A DNA stretch of 64,000 bases from Staphylococcus pettenkoferi (GCF_002902685.1 NZ_PPRN01000036.1:1-64000), one strand, 5' to 3'. Positions 43,647 through 54,189 are shown, counted from the first letter of the stretch. Made by a program: numbers and translations. The notes: generated by a model not told the origin, from the letters alone.

Positions 43647-44098
43647 TACTACTATACAAGGTTTGAGAACCTCTATAGGCAAGCTGCACACTTGTTGTGG
43701 CATGCTATTGAGATGAGGTGATGCATGCGTAACGTAAGCAGATTTAATAACGTGTTTTCTGCATCAAAACCCAGTCGTCACCACTCAGCATGATGCTCAT
43801 ATCACAATGACATTTCATCAATTTACATAATTAAACAACAGTATCTTATTACTTACATTAGGGCCTTTTGTGCTTGTGTTCTTACTTATTCTCGGATTTG
43901 TATAACTCCACAAATGGTCCTTTGTTTTTGTTGATACTGAAGAGATAACATCAGAGTCTGGGCTAAATTTAAGAACATTGAATCTTTAATGTGAAGATGC
44001 GCGCATGTGTGAGAGATGTACAGATACGTGTTAACCATGCGTCTCTTTTACCTCATCAAGGATAGGCTGACATGAAATTACGATAGAAAGGAACGAGA
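43647..44098. other. Gene-free interval upstream of opuC
   Basis: No called gene. At 43831-43905 there is a startless frame encoding SILLLTLGPFVLVFLLILGF, a single hydrophobic helix, which may be the decayed end of a small membrane peptide or type I toxin. The opuC promoter presumably lies in the last 150 bases but no strong hexamers stand out. Confidence 0.35.
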
Positions 44099-44101
44099 TA
44101 C

Positions 44102-45283
44102 ATGCTCAGTATTAAGAATTTATCAAAGATTTATTCAGGCAATAAGAAAGCCGTCGACAACATGTCGATTGATATTCAGTCAGGGGAATTTGTGGCTTTT
44201 ATCGGTACGAGTGGGAGCGGTAAGACGACCGCACTGCGAATGATTAATCGTATGATAGAGGCGACAGACGGACAAATTACGATGGACGGCAAAGATATTC
44301 GTAAGATGGATCCTGTCGAGTTACGTCGCAGTATCGGTTACGTGATTCAACAAATCGGACTGATGCCACACATGACGATTAAGGAGAACATCGTCTTAGT
44401 TCCTAAGCTGTTAAAATGGTCGAAAGAAAAGAAAGAAGAGAAAGCGAAAGAATTAATCAAGCTCGTCGACTTACCAGAAGAATACTTAGATCGTTATCCA
44501 TCTGAATTGTCTGGTGGGCAACAACAACGTATCGGGGTGGTGCGTGCACTCGCTGCTGAACAAGATGTCATCTTGATGGATGAACCGTTTGGTGCGTTAG
44601 ACCCTATCACACGAGATACGTTACAAGACTTAGTGAAAGAACTTCAACAAAAGTTAGGTAAGACTTTCATCTTCGTTACCCACGACATGGACGAAGCGAT
44701 TAAACTTGCAGACAAGATTTGTATCATGTCACACGGTAAAGTGGTGCAATTCGATACACCTGACAATATCTTGCGTCATCCAGCGAATGACTTCGTGCGT
44801 GACTTTATCGGACAGAACCGTCTCATTCAAGACCGTCCGAATATGCGCACAGTTGAAGATGCGATGATTACACCGGTGACTGTTCATGCCGATCGCTCAC
44901 TCAACGATGCAGTTGAAATTATGCGTGAGCGTCGTGTCGACACGATCTTTGTAGTTGGCGATGACAATCGTTTACTCGGCTATTTAGATATCGAAGACAT
45001 CAACCAAGGATTACGTGCGAATCGCGAACTCATCGATACGATGCAACGTGACATTTATCGCGTGCGTGTAGACAGTAAACTGCAAGACAGTGTACGAACG
45101 ATTCTTAAACGTAATGTGCGTAACGTACCGGTCGTTGCGAAAGACGACAAGACACTGCTCGGTCTCGTGACACGTGCGAACCTCGTAGATATTGTTTACG
45201 ATAGCATTTGGGGTGAAAGTGAGGCCAACGCTTCTGAAGAGGCGATTGTAGAGCCGAGCGAAGTAGGAGCTGATCGCTCATGA
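44102..45283 (+). CDS. opuCA: Glycine betaine/carnitine/choline ABC transporter ATPase
   Basis: A 393-residue ATPase: Walker A GTSGSGKTT, signature LSGGQQQR, Walker B VILMDEPFGALD, then two CBS domains (about residues 255-370, beginning EDAMITPVTVHADRSLNDAV). In S. aureus the OpuCA CBS pair binds c-di-AMP, which shuts the transporter; that regulation is likely here. The short tail is acidic. AAAGGAACG precedes the ATG. First gene of a complete four-gene osmoprotectant operon; the stop overlaps the next start. Confidence 0.95.
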   Translation: MLSIKNLSKIYSGNKKAVDNMSIDIQSGEFVAFIGTSGSGKTTALRMINRMIEATDGQITMDGKDIRKMDPVELRRSIGYVIQQIGLMPHMTIKENIVLVPKLLKWSKEKKEEKAKELIKLVDLPEEYLDRYPSELSGGQQQRIGVVRALAAEQDVILMDEPFGALDPITRDTLQDLVKELQQKLGKTFIFVTHDMDEAIKLADKICIMSHGKVVQFDTPDNILRHPANDFVRDFIGQNRLIQDRPNMRTVEDAMITPVTVHADRSLNDAVEIMRERRVDTIFVVGDDNRLLGYLDIEDINQGLRANRELIDTMQRDIYRVRVDSKLQDSVRTILKRNVRNVPVVAKDDKTLLGLVTRANLVDIVYDSIWGESEANASEEAIVEPSEVGADRS

Positions 45284-45915
45284 TGGACTTCCTACGCAAC
45301 AATGGTCAAGAGTTGTTTAAGAAAGCTTTAGAGCACTTAGAAATCTCAGTGATTGCCTTATTGATTGCGATCATCGTAGCAGTGCCGATCGGGATTATGC
45401 TTTCACGCATGAAGCGGACATCCAACGTCGTGTTAACGATAGCCGGTGTGCTTCAAACGATTCCAACGCTTGCTGTGCTGGCTATTATGATTCCGATCTT
45501 CGGTGTAGGTAAAATGGCTGCCATCATCGCTTTGTTCATCTACGTGTTGCTACCTATTTTAAACAACACCGTACTCGGCGTTCAGCAAATCGATAGCAAC
45601 TTAAAAGACGCGGCTAAGAGTATGGGGATGACACGTCTACAAATGATGAAAGACATCGAATTACCTCTAGCATTACCACTCATCTTAAGTGGGGTACGCC
45701 TCTCAGCCGTATACGTGATCAGTTGGGCAACACTCGCAAGTTATGTCGGCGCAGGAGGTCTCGGTGACTTCGTATTCAACGGACTGAACTTGTACAACGC
45801 GAATATGATTATTGCCGCAGCTATCGCAGTAACGATACTCGCACTTATCGTCGACTTTGTACTTTCGAGAATTGAAAAATGGGCTGTGCCAAAAGGCCTT
45901 AAAGTATCTAGATAA
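45280..45915 (+). CDS. opuCB: Osmoprotectant ABC transporter permease
   Basis: A 211-residue permease with about five or six spans and the binding-protein-dependent EAA loop (DSNLKDAAKSMGMTRLQMMK) that contacts the ATPase. Overlaps opuCA by four bases; tandem ATGs at 45280 and 45283 are both possible starts. Forms the membrane channel with OpuCD. Confidence 0.94.
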   Translation: MMDFLRNNGQELFKKALEHLEISVIALLIAIIVAVPIGIMLSRMKRTSNVVLTIAGVLQTIPTLAVLAIMIPIFGVGKMAAIIALFIYVLLPILNNTVLGVQQIDSNLKDAAKSMGMTRLQMMKDIELPLALPLILSGVRLSAVYVISWATLASYVGAGGLGDFVFNGLNLYNANMIIAAAIAVTILALIVDFVLSRIEKWAVPKGLKVSR

Positions 45916-45928
45916 CAAGGAGGAGAAC

Positions 45929-46870
45929 ATGATGAGAAAGTTTAAAGCAATACTCATAATCCCGCTGTTGTGTCTCACTGTGTTATCTGGATGTAGTCTA
46001 CCCGGCTTAGGTGGCAGTAGCTCAGATGACGAAGTTAAGATCACAGCGGTTACTAACACAGAATCACAAATCATGGCCCACATGGTGCGCGTCATGATTG
46101 AACATGATACGAAAGGTAAGTTGAAACCTTCACTCGTAAATAACTTAGGATCTAGTACAATTCAACACAAAGCGATAACAACAGGCGACGCCAACATGTC
46201 AGGCGCACGTTATACAGGTACAGACTTGACTGGCGCATTAAACGAAGATCCAATCAAAGATCCAGATAAAGCGTTGAAAGCGACGCAAGAAGGTTTCCAA
46301 AAACGCTTCGATTCACATTTCTTTAACTCATACGGTTTCGCAAATACCTATGCATTTATGGTCACGAAAGAAACCGCACGTAAATACCATCTCGAAACGG
46401 TTTCAGATTTGAAAAAACATAAAGATTTAAGACTCGGTGTCGACAGCTCTTGGATGGAACGTGCAGGAGATGGCTACAAAGGCTTCACTCAAGATTACGG
46501 CTTTAGCTTTAACACCGTTCGACCTATGCAGATCGGTCTCGTTTACGATGCCTTACATAATAAAAAGCTTGATGCAGCAGTAGGGTACTCTACAGACGGC
46601 CGTATCGCCGCATATGATCTGAAGATCTTGAAAGATGACCGCCGTTTCTTCCCACCATATGATGCGAGTCCATTTGCGACAAACAAACTCTTGAAAAAAC
46701 ATCCAGAAATCAAGAAATCGATGAAAAAACTAGAAGGCAAAATTTCAACGAAACAAATGCAACAACTGAACTACGAAGCAGACGGTAAAGGGAAAGAACC
46801 CGCAGTCGTCGCAGAAGAATTCTTGAAGAAACATAACTATTTCGATGATGAGAAAGGAGGGCAACACTAA
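45929..46870 (+). CDS. opuCC: Osmoprotectant-binding lipoprotein
   Basis: A 313-residue substrate-binding lipoprotein. Signal peptide MMRKFKAILIIPLLCLTVLS followed by the lipobox cysteine (LSGC). The mature part has the OpuAC-type fold, with the VTNTESQIMAHMV start and repeated aromatic residues (YAFMV, FFPPYDASPF) expected in the quaternary-amine box. AGGAGG precedes ATG 45929; the frame extends upstream to 45857 inside opuCB without support. It delivers glycine betaine, carnitine or choline to OpuCB/CD. Confidence 0.94.
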   Translation: MMRKFKAILIIPLLCLTVLSGCSLPGLGGSSSDDEVKITAVTNTESQIMAHMVRVMIEHDTKGKLKPSLVNNLGSSTIQHKAITTGDANMSGARYTGTDLTGALNEDPIKDPDKALKATQEGFQKRFDSHFFNSYGFANTYAFMVTKETARKYHLETVSDLKKHKDLRLGVDSSWMERAGDGYKGFTQDYGFSFNTVRPMQIGLVYDALHNKKLDAAVGYSTDGRIAAYDLKILKDDRRFFPPYDASPFATNKLLKKHPEIKKSMKKLEGKISTKQMQQLNYEADGKGKEPAVVAEEFLKKHNYFDDEKGGQH

Positions 46871-47550
46871 TGTCTGGCAATCTCTTACAACAACTCGGTG
46901 AGTACTACTCAACCAACTTTGGTTACTTGATGGACTTATTCTTTAAACACTTACTTATGTCGGTTTACGGCGTACTCTTTGCATCTATCATAGGTATTCC
47001 AATCGGTATCTTTATCGCGAGATTCTCTAAACTGTCATGGATCGTCATCACGATCGCTAACATCATTCAAACAGTTCCAGTCATCGCGATGCTTGCCATC
47101 CTGATGTTAGTGATGGGTCTCGGTCCCAATACAGTCGTTTTCACAGTTTTCCTCTACGCACTTTTACCAATTATTAAAAATACCTACACAGGCATTCAAG
47201 GCGTGGACGATAACATTAAAGACGCCGGTAAAGGTATGGGCATGACCAGCAACCAAGTACTGCGCATGATCGAACTACCGCTATCACTATCTGTCATTCT
47301 CGGCGGCATCCGCATCGCACTCGTCGTAGCCATCGGTGTCGTTGCAGTCGGCTCATTCATCGGAGCCCCAACACTAGGTGACATCGTCATCCGCGGTACC
47401 AATGCGACAGACGGCACAACATTCATTCTCGCAGGTGCCATACCTATTGCACTCATCGCAGTCATCATTGACGTTGTCCTTCGCTTACTAGAAAAACGCT
47501 TAGATCCAACACAGAATACCAAACGCAATAAACCACAAGGCATTAACTAA
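46870..47550 (+). CDS. opuCD: Osmoprotectant ABC transporter permease
   Basis: A 226-residue permease homologous to OpuCB, with EAA loop DDNIKDAGKGMGMTSNQVLR. It overlaps opuCC by one base; AAAGGAGGG is the ribosome site. The 3' third shifts to A or C at third positions (42 of the last 57 codons by my count), matching the skewed zone centred on the repeat remnant at 47850-47960. Confidence 0.94.
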   Translation: MSGNLLQQLGEYYSTNFGYLMDLFFKHLLMSVYGVLFASIIGIPIGIFIARFSKLSWIVITIANIIQTVPVIAMLAILMLVMGLGPNTVVFTVFLYALLPIIKNTYTGIQGVDDNIKDAGKGMGMTSNQVLRMIELPLSLSVILGGIRIALVVAIGVVAVGSFIGAPTLGDIVIRGTNATDGTTFILAGAIPIALIAVIIDVVLRLLEKRLDPTQNTKRNKPQGIN

Positions 47551-47563
47551 CCAAACAATGCAC

Positions 47564-47600
47564 CCCCAAAGTTAGACCTAAAACTGACTTTGAGGGTGCG
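47564..47600 (+). terminator. opuC terminator
   Basis: GCACCC(C)CAAAGT and ACTTTG(A)GGGTGC pair, followed by a T/A-rich tail. A second perfect stem, GCCACCTTA with TAAGGTGGC, follows at 47622-47651. Confidence 0.8.
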
Positions 47601-47849
47601 TTATTATAATAAACAGAAGAAGCCACCTTACAATCAACATCATAAGGTGGCAATTGGTGCATGTAAGAATCAATTTTTAAATGATTCATTTCCAATATAC
47701 GCATCATTTACGATATGACTATAAATTAGCTATCGCCCAATAGTTAATTTATAGTTCTATTTTTATCATAACACGTAGTTTGACAAATAACGAGGCGTCG
47801 TTCATTAGTTGTTTAGAGGTGCCTCCCTTTCCACCAATGCGCTATATTC

Positions 47850-47960
47850 CAGATTAGAAGAAAACTTATTTTTCCTCGATATGCTAAAACCCGATTCACA
47901 CGAAACATGTGCTTAAGAGAAACACTCTCTTCCTCGAAACACTAATATTAAAACAAAAAA
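47850..47960 (+). repeat. Repeat flank remnant without palindrome core
   Basis: Carries TTATTTTTCCTCGATATG, GAAACACTCTCTTCCTCG and CACTAATATTAAAAC in the same order as the flank module of the B5-A2 locus, in forward orientation. No A or B palindrome remains. The rest of the 47652-47850 gap is A/T-rich without a gene. Confidence 0.6.
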
Positions 47961-47961
47961 G

Positions 47962-47992
47962 CCCCAGGATGACACACATCCCAGAGCTAAAA
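47962..47992 (-). terminator. lrgAB terminator
   Basis: On the minus strand AGCTCTGGGATG pairs with CATCCTGGGGCT (two mismatches) and is followed by TTTTTTG. Confidence 0.8.
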
Positions 47993-48015
47993 ATTTTACC
48001 ATACAACTACGCGAC

Positions 48016-48723
48016 TCAGACCAAGAACTGAGACAAGATCGGCGCCACAACAACAACTACAACACCCACAAGAACAAGCGCGATACTCGCCATAGACTCC
48101 TCAGTCTGACCAAAATCCTGCGCAGCCGCCACACCTAAAGAGTGACCACTCGTACCCATAGCCAAACCTCTCGCAATCGGGTTCGTAATTCTGAAGAAAC
48201 GAATCATCTTCGTACCCAACGCATAGATGATAACCCCATTCAAAATACATGCAAGAGAAGTCAATTCTTTAATACCATGGATACCATCAGACACCGGTAA
48301 CGCCACTGCAGTAGTAGCCGCTTGCGGTAACATAGAGTTGATGATTTGATCAGAGAACAACGCAATCTTACCAATCAAGATGATCAGTACTAATGCGACC
48401 GTTGTACCCACAACCAAACTACCAAAGATTTGGAACCAATATTTTTTCAAGACGTCGCGTTTTTTATAAAGTGGGATTGCGAAACACATCGTTGCTGGTT
48501 CTAAGAAGAAGTTAACGATGTCCCCACCAATTTTATAGTTTTCATAACTAATACCTGTAATCTTCAAGAATGCAATACCTACAACCATGCCGACGAATAA
48601 TGGAGCTAATAAGAAGAAACCATTCGTCTTCTTAAAGAAATACGCGGCAATCGTGAAAGGTACGACTGATAACAAGATACCAAAGTACGGTGTATGTACG
48701 ATTAAATCAAGAATGTGTGCCAT
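48016..48723 (-). CDS. lrgB: Antiholin-like protein LrgB
   Basis: A 235-residue membrane protein of the LrgB/CidB family. The start [20 protein letters not shown], the central [20 protein letters not shown] and the C-terminal [20 protein letters not shown] are hallmark stretches. Works with LrgA against murein-hydrolase activity and programmed lysis, and in pyruvate uptake in some species. Starts at the lrgA stop with one-base overlap. The 3' end is A/C-rich on the plus strand, in line with the neighbouring repeat remnant. Confidence 0.95.
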   Translation of the reverse strand: MAHILDLIVHTPYFGILLSVVPFTIAAYFFKKTNGFFLLAPLFVGMVVGIAFLKITGISYENYKIGGDIVNFFLEPATMCFAIPLYKKRDVLKKYWFQIFGSLVVGTTVALVLIILIGKIALFSDQIINSMLPQAATTAVALPVSDGIHGIKELTSLACILNGVIIYALGTKMIRFFRITNPIARGLAMGTSGHSLGVAAAQDFGQTEESMASIALVLVGVVVVVVAPILSQFLV

Positions 48724-49181
48724 TATTTGTCATCCTCCTCACTCTTAGCTGCTTCCAACGTATCATCTGACTTTCTTGAGAACTTCATCAAGAGTTGAGA
48801 AGTGAAACCTGTACATAATAAGAGTAATAATGTTGAAATGATAATTAGTAAAATGATTAAAATCGGTTTCGAACTAATTACACCGAGTGAGTTAATTACA
48901 GAGATACCGGCTGGAACGAAGAATAACCCGATGTTATTCGTGAGTGCCGTACCTACCGTTTCAACTTGTCCTAATTTCACTATGCCAGTACATAAAGCGA
49001 TAAAGAGTAATACCAAACCAACAACTGAGCCTGGCATCGGCACTGGGGAAATGCCTTCGATCACTTTAGAGATAAGCAAGATGATTCCTAGGACAGTAAC
49101 TTGGTGCAAGAAAGTGTAAGTCTTACTTTCCTTATTTCGTGATGTTTGTGCTGTGTTATTATGAGATTTTGCAGTTGCCAT
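48723..49181 (-). CDS. lrgA: Antiholin-like protein LrgA
   Basis: A 152-residue holin-like membrane protein with four spans: [60 protein letters not shown] and the last span before a charged tail. AGGGAGG with 9-base spacing supports ATG 49181; the ATG at 49190 directly abuts the ribosome site. Induced by the LytSR system encoded just upstream on the same strand. Confidence 0.94.
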   Translation of the reverse strand: MATAKSHNNTAQTSRNKESKTYTFLHQVTVLGIILLISKVIEGISPVPMPGSVVGLVLLFIALCTGIVKLGQVETVGTALTNNIGLFFVPAGISVINSLGVISSKPILIILLIIISTLLLLLCTGFTSQLLMKFSRKSDDTLEAAKSEEDDK

Positions 49182-49213
49182 CCATAACATCCTCCCTTTA
49201 CTATTTCACCTCT

Positions 49214-49240
49214 ATTATAAAAGACAAAGTGCGTTTTCAA
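49214..49240 (-). promoter_or_regulatory. lrgAB promoter
   Basis: On the minus strand TTGAAA and TATAAT with a 15-base spacer, ending 33 bases before the lrgA start. The short spacer suggests dependence on an activator. Confidence 0.6.
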
Positions 49241-49256
49241 GGGCTTTTCAGACTGA

Positions 49257-49285
49257 AATGCAATAACTATGAGCCGAGTTGCATT
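49257..49285. promoter_or_regulatory. Candidate LytR-binding inverted repeat
   Basis: AATGCAA and TTGCATT with a 15-base spacer, immediately upstream of the lrgAB -35 hexamer. The place is right for LytTR-type activation; the match to a LytR consensus is not something I can confirm. Confidence 0.4.
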
Positions 49286-49301
49286 AAACGCCTTGTGACT
49301 G

Positions 49302-50069
49302 TCAGTCCAGTCCGAATTGCTGTTTGAATCGCTTCATATAGGAGCGGCTAACTTGAAATTTCAAGTCGCGCATCATCGTCAATTGGTACGTATAATTAAA
49401 CCAATGATCGATAGTTTGAATATAGTTTCGGTTAATGATCGTCGCACGATGAATACGGATAAAACGCTTGTCGCTCAGCCGTTGTTCGTAATGACTTAAA
49501 GGTTGATTCGTCTCAAAATCACCCTTCGTTGTATTAATTGTAGTTACTCCGTTATTAACAGAAATTGCGATAATATCTGTCGTATTTAGTAAATGGATAC
49601 GATCGTCCATTTCTACAGGGAGTTTGTCAAAGTCATACGGTGAAGCGTCTTTAGCCTCGCTTTCAACTTCGTAATTGGTTGACGCAGCTTGGTTATGCGG
49701 CGTGCCTGTTGAAGTGCTTGGTGTAATCTTCGCTAAAGCCTGTTCAATTCGTGATTTCTCAAAAGGTTTGAGAATATAGTCTGTCGCGTTCAACTCAAAG
49801 GCTTTGACCGCAAAGTTATCGTGCGCTGTCGCAAAGATGATATGAGGGTTATTGGCCATTTGATTGATCTTTGACGCCATGTCTAAACCACTCTCATCCA
49901 TCAAATTGATGTCGAGAAAGACGACATCATACGTATCGAACAGAAGTAGTTCAAGTGTTTCTTGAATCGTTTCAGCTTCAGATATTTGTTCGAAAGGTTG
50001 GATTTCTGTTAATAGATAGCGCAATTCATTGCGTGCTAAAGGTTCATCGTCAACGATGATGGCTTTCAT
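49302..50069 (-). CDS. lytR: LytTR-type response regulator
   Basis: A 255-residue regulator: receiver domain (1-120) with acidic pocket VDDEP and phospho-acceptor Asp in [13 protein letters not shown], a Thr/Ser- and Gln-rich linker, then a LytTR DNA-binding domain (about 150-250, [15 protein letters not shown]). AAGGAGG precedes ATG 50069; the frame is open upstream inside lytS without support. It overlaps lytS by about 20 bases. Activates lrgAB in response to membrane potential or metabolite signals. Confidence 0.95.
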   Translation of the reverse strand: MKAIIVDDEPLARNELRYLLTEIQPFEQISEAETIQETLELLLFDTYDVVFLDINLMDESGLDMASKINQMANNPHIIFATAHDNFAVKAFELNATDYILKPFEKSRIEQALAKITPSTSTGTPHNQAASTNYEVESEAKDASPYDFDKLPVEMDDRIHLLNTTDIIAISVNNGVTTINTTKGDFETNQPLSHYEQRLSDKRFIRIHRATIINRNYIQTIDHWFNYTYQLTMMRDLKFQVSRSYMKRFKQQFGLD

Positions 50070-51825
50070 GAGTGAGCGCCTCCTTGTGATGTTGATATGG
50101 AATATCGCAATAGATGCGTGTTCCTTTCTTATTAGAGTCGAAATGGAGCTGTGCTTGATTGCCAAAGAGTCCAGTGAGTCTACGGTTTAAATTCTCGAGT
50201 GCGCTGCCAGTACCCGATTCGGAACTCACACTACTTTTACCTAACTGTGGTAATTTCTCTTCTGGAATACCGTGACCGTTATCCGTCACACTTAAACGCA
50301 TATGTTGCGCTTTCGTCGATGTTTCTACGAGCACACGGTTATCCTTTTTACGATGGGTAAAAGCGTGTTTAATCGCGTTCTCCACTAATATTTGAAGCAC
50401 GAAAGGTGGGACGTTCGCGTGTTTCGTCTCAGGTGCGATCTTGAATTGAATGTTGAAGCGGTCAGGATAACGCGCTTGCTCAAGTGAAATGTACGCCTCA
50501 ACTTGCTGGAGCTCTTGCTCTAAAGTGATGATATTATCTCGCGCACCTTGCAAGTTAGAGCGGAAGAATTGGCTAAGCTGTAACAACAAATCTCGTGCTT
50601 TCTCACTGTTGATTCGTATCATCGCAGAAATTGTGTTAATTGCGTTAAAGAAGAAGTGAGGATTCACTTGCGCTTGTAACGATTTAATTTCCGCATCTCT
50701 TAACAATGCGCTTTGCATCTCAGCTTGACCCAGTTCGATTTGGCTAGAAAAGATTTCAGCTAAGCCTGATGCCATCTGTTTATCAGAAGTCGTAATCACA
50801 GTACTATCAGTAAAATACAGCTTGAGCGTGCCTACTACTTCTTCACGTAAATAGAGTGGAACGACAATCGCTGCTTCTAAAGGACAGTTCGGATTGTTAC
50901 AACCGATATCTTCACGTGAATAGGCTTCCTTTAACGTACCAGTACGAATGGCCTCTTTAGACAAATTAGTAATAATCGCTTTCTGAGCAACATGGTGATC
51001 GCATCCTGCGCCGACATGTGTCAGAATATCGCGTCGGTTGGTGATCGCTACTGCCGAAACTTGCATCAAATTCAGTATGATTTCAGCTGCACGTTTCGCT
51101 GAACGCTCATTTAACCCAGAGCGGAAGTAGGGTAGCGTAGCGTTTGCAAGTTGTAATACGTCATGTGTTTGAATCGCGCGTGTCTCTTCCTCTTGGCGAA
51201 TTGTTGAGAGTATGATGGACAAGAAGATTGCCGTACCTATGGAGTTAATCATAATCATCGGTATAGAAATAAAGCTGAACAGATTCCATGACAATTGCGG
51301 GTGATGTGAGAAGACGAGGATACAAAGCATTTGGATGACCTCGCTGACTACACCAACCATCGCGCCTTTCAAAGCAGTTGGATATTGATTGGAACGCAAC
51401 GCTTTACGTCCGAAATACCCAGATAACAGTGCGATAAAGATAGATGAAATGAAATACGTATAGGCATCTGCACCACCGATATAAACACGTACGAGACCAG
51501 AAATGATTCCGACCATCAACGCGACGTATGGTCCACCAACTAAACCGGACACCCCAATCGTTAACACACGCGTATTGGCCATTGACGCGTCATGAGGTAA
51601 ATGTTGGTATAACGTTCCGCTGATGATTTCATTTCCTCGAATTTGTATTCCTGTGAAGTTAGACAAGATAGAGAAACAACTGAAGATAAAGATGAGTTTC
51701 ACCTTAGCATGAAGTTGTTCTCTTTGGTTCATGATATTTTTACAATAATTGATATTCATTAAGATATAGGCGAGTAGAATAATCAAGCCCATGCGCTCAA
51801 GCAAGAGCATAAATAAGTTAAACAT
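50050..51825 (-). CDS. lytS: Sensor histidine kinase LytS
   Basis: A 591-residue kinase: 5TM-5TMR_LYT membrane sensor (residues 1-200, with [20 protein letters not shown] and [19 protein letters not shown]), a GAF domain (about 225-365, with the [14 protein letters not shown] cysteine cluster), then the His_kinase region with [17 protein letters not shown] holding the phospho-His, and an ATPase domain ([31 protein letters not shown]). ATG 51825 has AGGTGG close before it and matches the start of S. aureus LytS; the ATG at 51840 has no site. Confidence 0.95.
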   Translation of the reverse strand: MFNLFMLLLERMGLIILLAYILMNINYCKNIMNQREQLHAKVKLIFIFSCFSILSNFTGIQIRGNEIISGTLYQHLPHDASMANTRVLTIGVSGLVGGPYVALMVGIISGLVRVYIGGADAYTYFISSIFIALLSGYFGRKALRSNQYPTALKGAMVGVVSEVIQMLCILVFSHHPQLSWNLFSFISIPMIMINSIGTAIFLSIILSTIRQEEETRAIQTHDVLQLANATLPYFRSGLNERSAKRAAEIILNLMQVSAVAITNRRDILTHVGAGCDHHVAQKAIITNLSKEAIRTGTLKEAYSREDIGCNNPNCPLEAAIVVPLYLREEVVGTLKLYFTDSTVITTSDKQMASGLAEIFSSQIELGQAEMQSALLRDAEIKSLQAQVNPHFFFNAINTISAMIRINSEKARDLLLQLSQFFRSNLQGARDNIITLEQELQQVEAYISLEQARYPDRFNIQFKIAPETKHANVPPFVLQILVENAIKHAFTHRKKDNRVLVETSTKAQHMRLSVTDNGHGIPEEKLPQLGKSSVSSESGTGSALENLNRRLTGLFGNQAQLHFDSNKKGTRIYCDIPYQHHKEALTHESHHR

Positions 51826-51840
51826 CGTGCCACCTGCCAT

Positions 51841-52192
51841 GTTGTGATTACCTTTTATTATACTACATATCAGAGATATATAACAAAACGCTATTAAATT
51901 ATTTCACTATTGATGTAATTTTGAGATTAAAATTAGAATTTGTTCTTGTGTGAGATGTTAAAAATATTAGCCTTTTTTATATTTAAGTGTTATTTTAGAA
52001 ATTAGCAAAACATCAAGATTACCAAAATAATTCCGAGCAACATATTATGAATGACGAAAAATGAAAAGATATAACGTCATCATACATTTGGTGAACATGA
52101 GCGTTTTGAGATTGTTAGAGCTACAGGTTGAACGAATAAATATATCGCACAGAAGTGCGTGATGACCGTTAAGTTACATAGTAGCACTAGCA
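51841..52192. other. Intergenic region between lytS and MFS gene
   Basis: A/T-rich divergent spacer without a supported gene. It holds a small hairpin CGCAC/GTGCG at 52146-52160. Confidence 0.4.
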
Positions 52193-52202
52193 GTTTCGAA
52201 AC
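52193..52202. promoter_or_regulatory. Palindrome upstream of efflux gene
   Basis: GTTTCGAAAC, a perfect 10-bp palindrome, with a half-like GGAAAC 20 bases further on, directly before the ribosome site of the MFS gene. Possible repressor operator, TetR-like. Confidence 0.35.
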
Positions 52203-52243
52203 ATTTTATTTATTTTGGAAACTTTATAGGAGGCGAACTTGCA

Positions 52244-53635
52244 ATGGATTCTGAACGAACCTTTAAGGGAGACAATCGATTGCTACTAGGAATATTTCTC
52301 GGAGTGATTACATTCTGGCTCTTTGCCAATTCACTCGTGAATATAGTTCCAACATTACAACAATCATTTAACACGAAACTAGGAACGATTAATGCAGCAG
52401 TGAGTTTAACCGCATTACTGTGTGGTTTACTTGTCGTAGGCGCAGGTGGACTTGCCGATCGTTATGGTCGTATGAAGTTAACGTATATCGGTTTGATCTT
52501 GAGCGTAATAGGTTCAGGACTGATTATTATTCCTGGATTTGCACCTCTATTAATTATTGGACGTGCAATTCAAGGTATATCCGGCGCATGTATCATGCCT
52601 GCTACACTAGCAATTATTAATACGTATTACATAGGCAAAGCGCGTCAACGTGCACTCACATACTGGTCTATTGGCTCATGGGGCGGTTCAGGAATTTGTT
52701 CCGTCTTCGGTGGTTTCATGGCAACATACGTAGGTTGGCGTTCTATTTTTATCATTTCTATCATTGTCGCATTGCTCAGTATGTTCCTTATCAAACATGC
52801 ACCTGAGACCAAAGCACCGAGATCTGAGAAAGAGGCAGAGAGCAAGTTTGACTTTGTTGGCTTAGTTCTATTAGTCATTGCGATGTTAAGTATCAACATG
52901 ATTATTACACAAGCGTCAGATTACGGATTGATGTCTGTGCTCATTATCAGTATGATTATCGTCTTTATCGTGTCATTCATCGCATTTATTATTTGGGAAC
53001 AGAAATGTAATAATCCGTTGATCGACTTTGGTTTATTCAAACATAAAGGCTATAGCGGGGCGACGATTTCCAACTTTTTACTTAACGCGGTATTTGGTAC
53101 CACACTCGTGGCCAATACATATTTCCAATCCGGATTGGACTTTAACTCATCTCAAGCAGGTTATATCACTTTGACTTATTTGATTTCAGTTCTCATTATG
53201 ATTCCTATCGGTGAGAAAGTGCTGCAGTCGATGGGGGCGAAACGTCCAATGATGATTGGCGCGCTACTCAACGGTGTCGGTATCGTCTTATTGATGCTCG
53301 TCTTCTTACCACCCACATGGTACGTAGTTGTGAGTATCATCGGCTATCTCATTTACGGTACAGGTTTAGGTATGTACGCAACACCATCTACAGACACAGC
53401 CGTTTCCACAGCACCAGACGATAAGGTTGGCGTGGCTTCTGGTGTGTACAAGATGGCTTCGTCATTAGGGAACTCATTCGGTTTAGCCATTTCAGGTACG
53501 TTGTTCTCAGTGATGGGCGATAAATTCAACATCCAACAGGGTATGACGTATGGCCTCGGTTTCAACGTCGTTTGTGCGTTGCTCGCGTTCATTTTAATCT
53601 GGGCCTTAGTACCGAAGAATCAGTTTAACCACTAA
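52244..53635 (+). CDS. MFS transporter, DHA2 (14-span) drug-efflux type
   Basis: A 463-residue major facilitator with about 14 hydrophobic segments. Motif A GGLADRYGRMKLTYIGL in loop 2-3, TM4 IIGRAIQGISGACIMPATLA and motif C-like GSWGGSGICSVFGGFMATYVGWR place it with DHA2 multidrug exporters such as QacA, SdrM or LmrS. AGGAGG precedes the ATG. Which drug or metabolite it exports is not readable. Confidence 0.87.
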   Translation: MDSERTFKGDNRLLLGIFLGVITFWLFANSLVNIVPTLQQSFNTKLGTINAAVSLTALLCGLLVVGAGGLADRYGRMKLTYIGLILSVIGSGLIIIPGFAPLLIIGRAIQGISGACIMPATLAIINTYYIGKARQRALTYWSIGSWGGSGICSVFGGFMATYVGWRSIFIISIIVALLSMFLIKHAPETKAPRSEKEAESKFDFVGLVLLVIAMLSINMIITQASDYGLMSVLIISMIIVFIVSFIAFIIWEQKCNNPLIDFGLFKHKGYSGATISNFLLNAVFGTTLVANTYFQSGLDFNSSQAGYITLTYLISVLIMIPIGEKVLQSMGAKRPMMIGALLNGVGIVLLMLVFLPPTWYVVVSIIGYLIYGTGLGMYATPSTDTAVSTAPDDKVGVASGVYKMASSLGNSFGLAISGTLFSVMGDKFNIQQGMTYGLGFNVVCALLAFILIWALVPKNQFNH

Positions 53636-53748
53636 TGAAGGATCGCAGTTTGAGGTAAAATGTGCGGAGATTATACGTGGTTCGCTGTGTATGATATAGT
53701 GAAACACAACGTTCAAGTATACGACGTCATTACAGAGGTGAATAAGAG

Positions 53749-54189
53749 ATGATTGAAGGATATAAAGCATTCTGGCAAAACTATATTAATTACAAAGACA
53801 AGACCTCGCGCCAACATTTCTGGACGCCGATTATTCTACACATTATCGCGATATTTGTGGTAGCCGTGTTAGGGCTTATTAGCTTTCTGGCAGGCTCGAT
53901 CCTACTCAGCGCGCTACTCTTTGGATTGGTTGGATTATTCATGTTAGCGACAATTATTCCAACAATCACACTTACAATGCGTCGCTTTCATGATGCAGGA
54001 CGCCAACCACGAATGGCATTCATCTTGTGCATCGTAACGATTGTAGGGGCGATTGCTTTCGATTTAAGTAGACATGACGGATTAGCCATCTTCTTTGCGT
54101 TGATTATATTTATTTGTTTAATTCTCATTCTGATTGAGACGTTAAGACCTTCAACACAGGGTTCACCCGAGCGGTTAAAATGGTTCTAG
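53749..54189 (+). CDS. DUF805 family membrane protein
   Basis: A 146-residue membrane protein with four hydrophobic segments. The start MIEGYKAFWQNYINYKDKTS followed by RQHFW and the central LTMRRFHDAGRQP motif are the DUF805 signature (YhaH/YhaI-like). AGAGGTG precedes the ATG. Function unknown across the family. Confidence 0.85.
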   Translation: MIEGYKAFWQNYINYKDKTSRQHFWTPIILHIIAIFVVAVLGLISFLAGSILLSALLFGLVGLFMLATIIPTITLTMRRFHDAGRQPRMAFILCIVTIVGAIAFDLSRHDGLAIFFALIIFICLILILIETLRPSTQGSPERLKWF

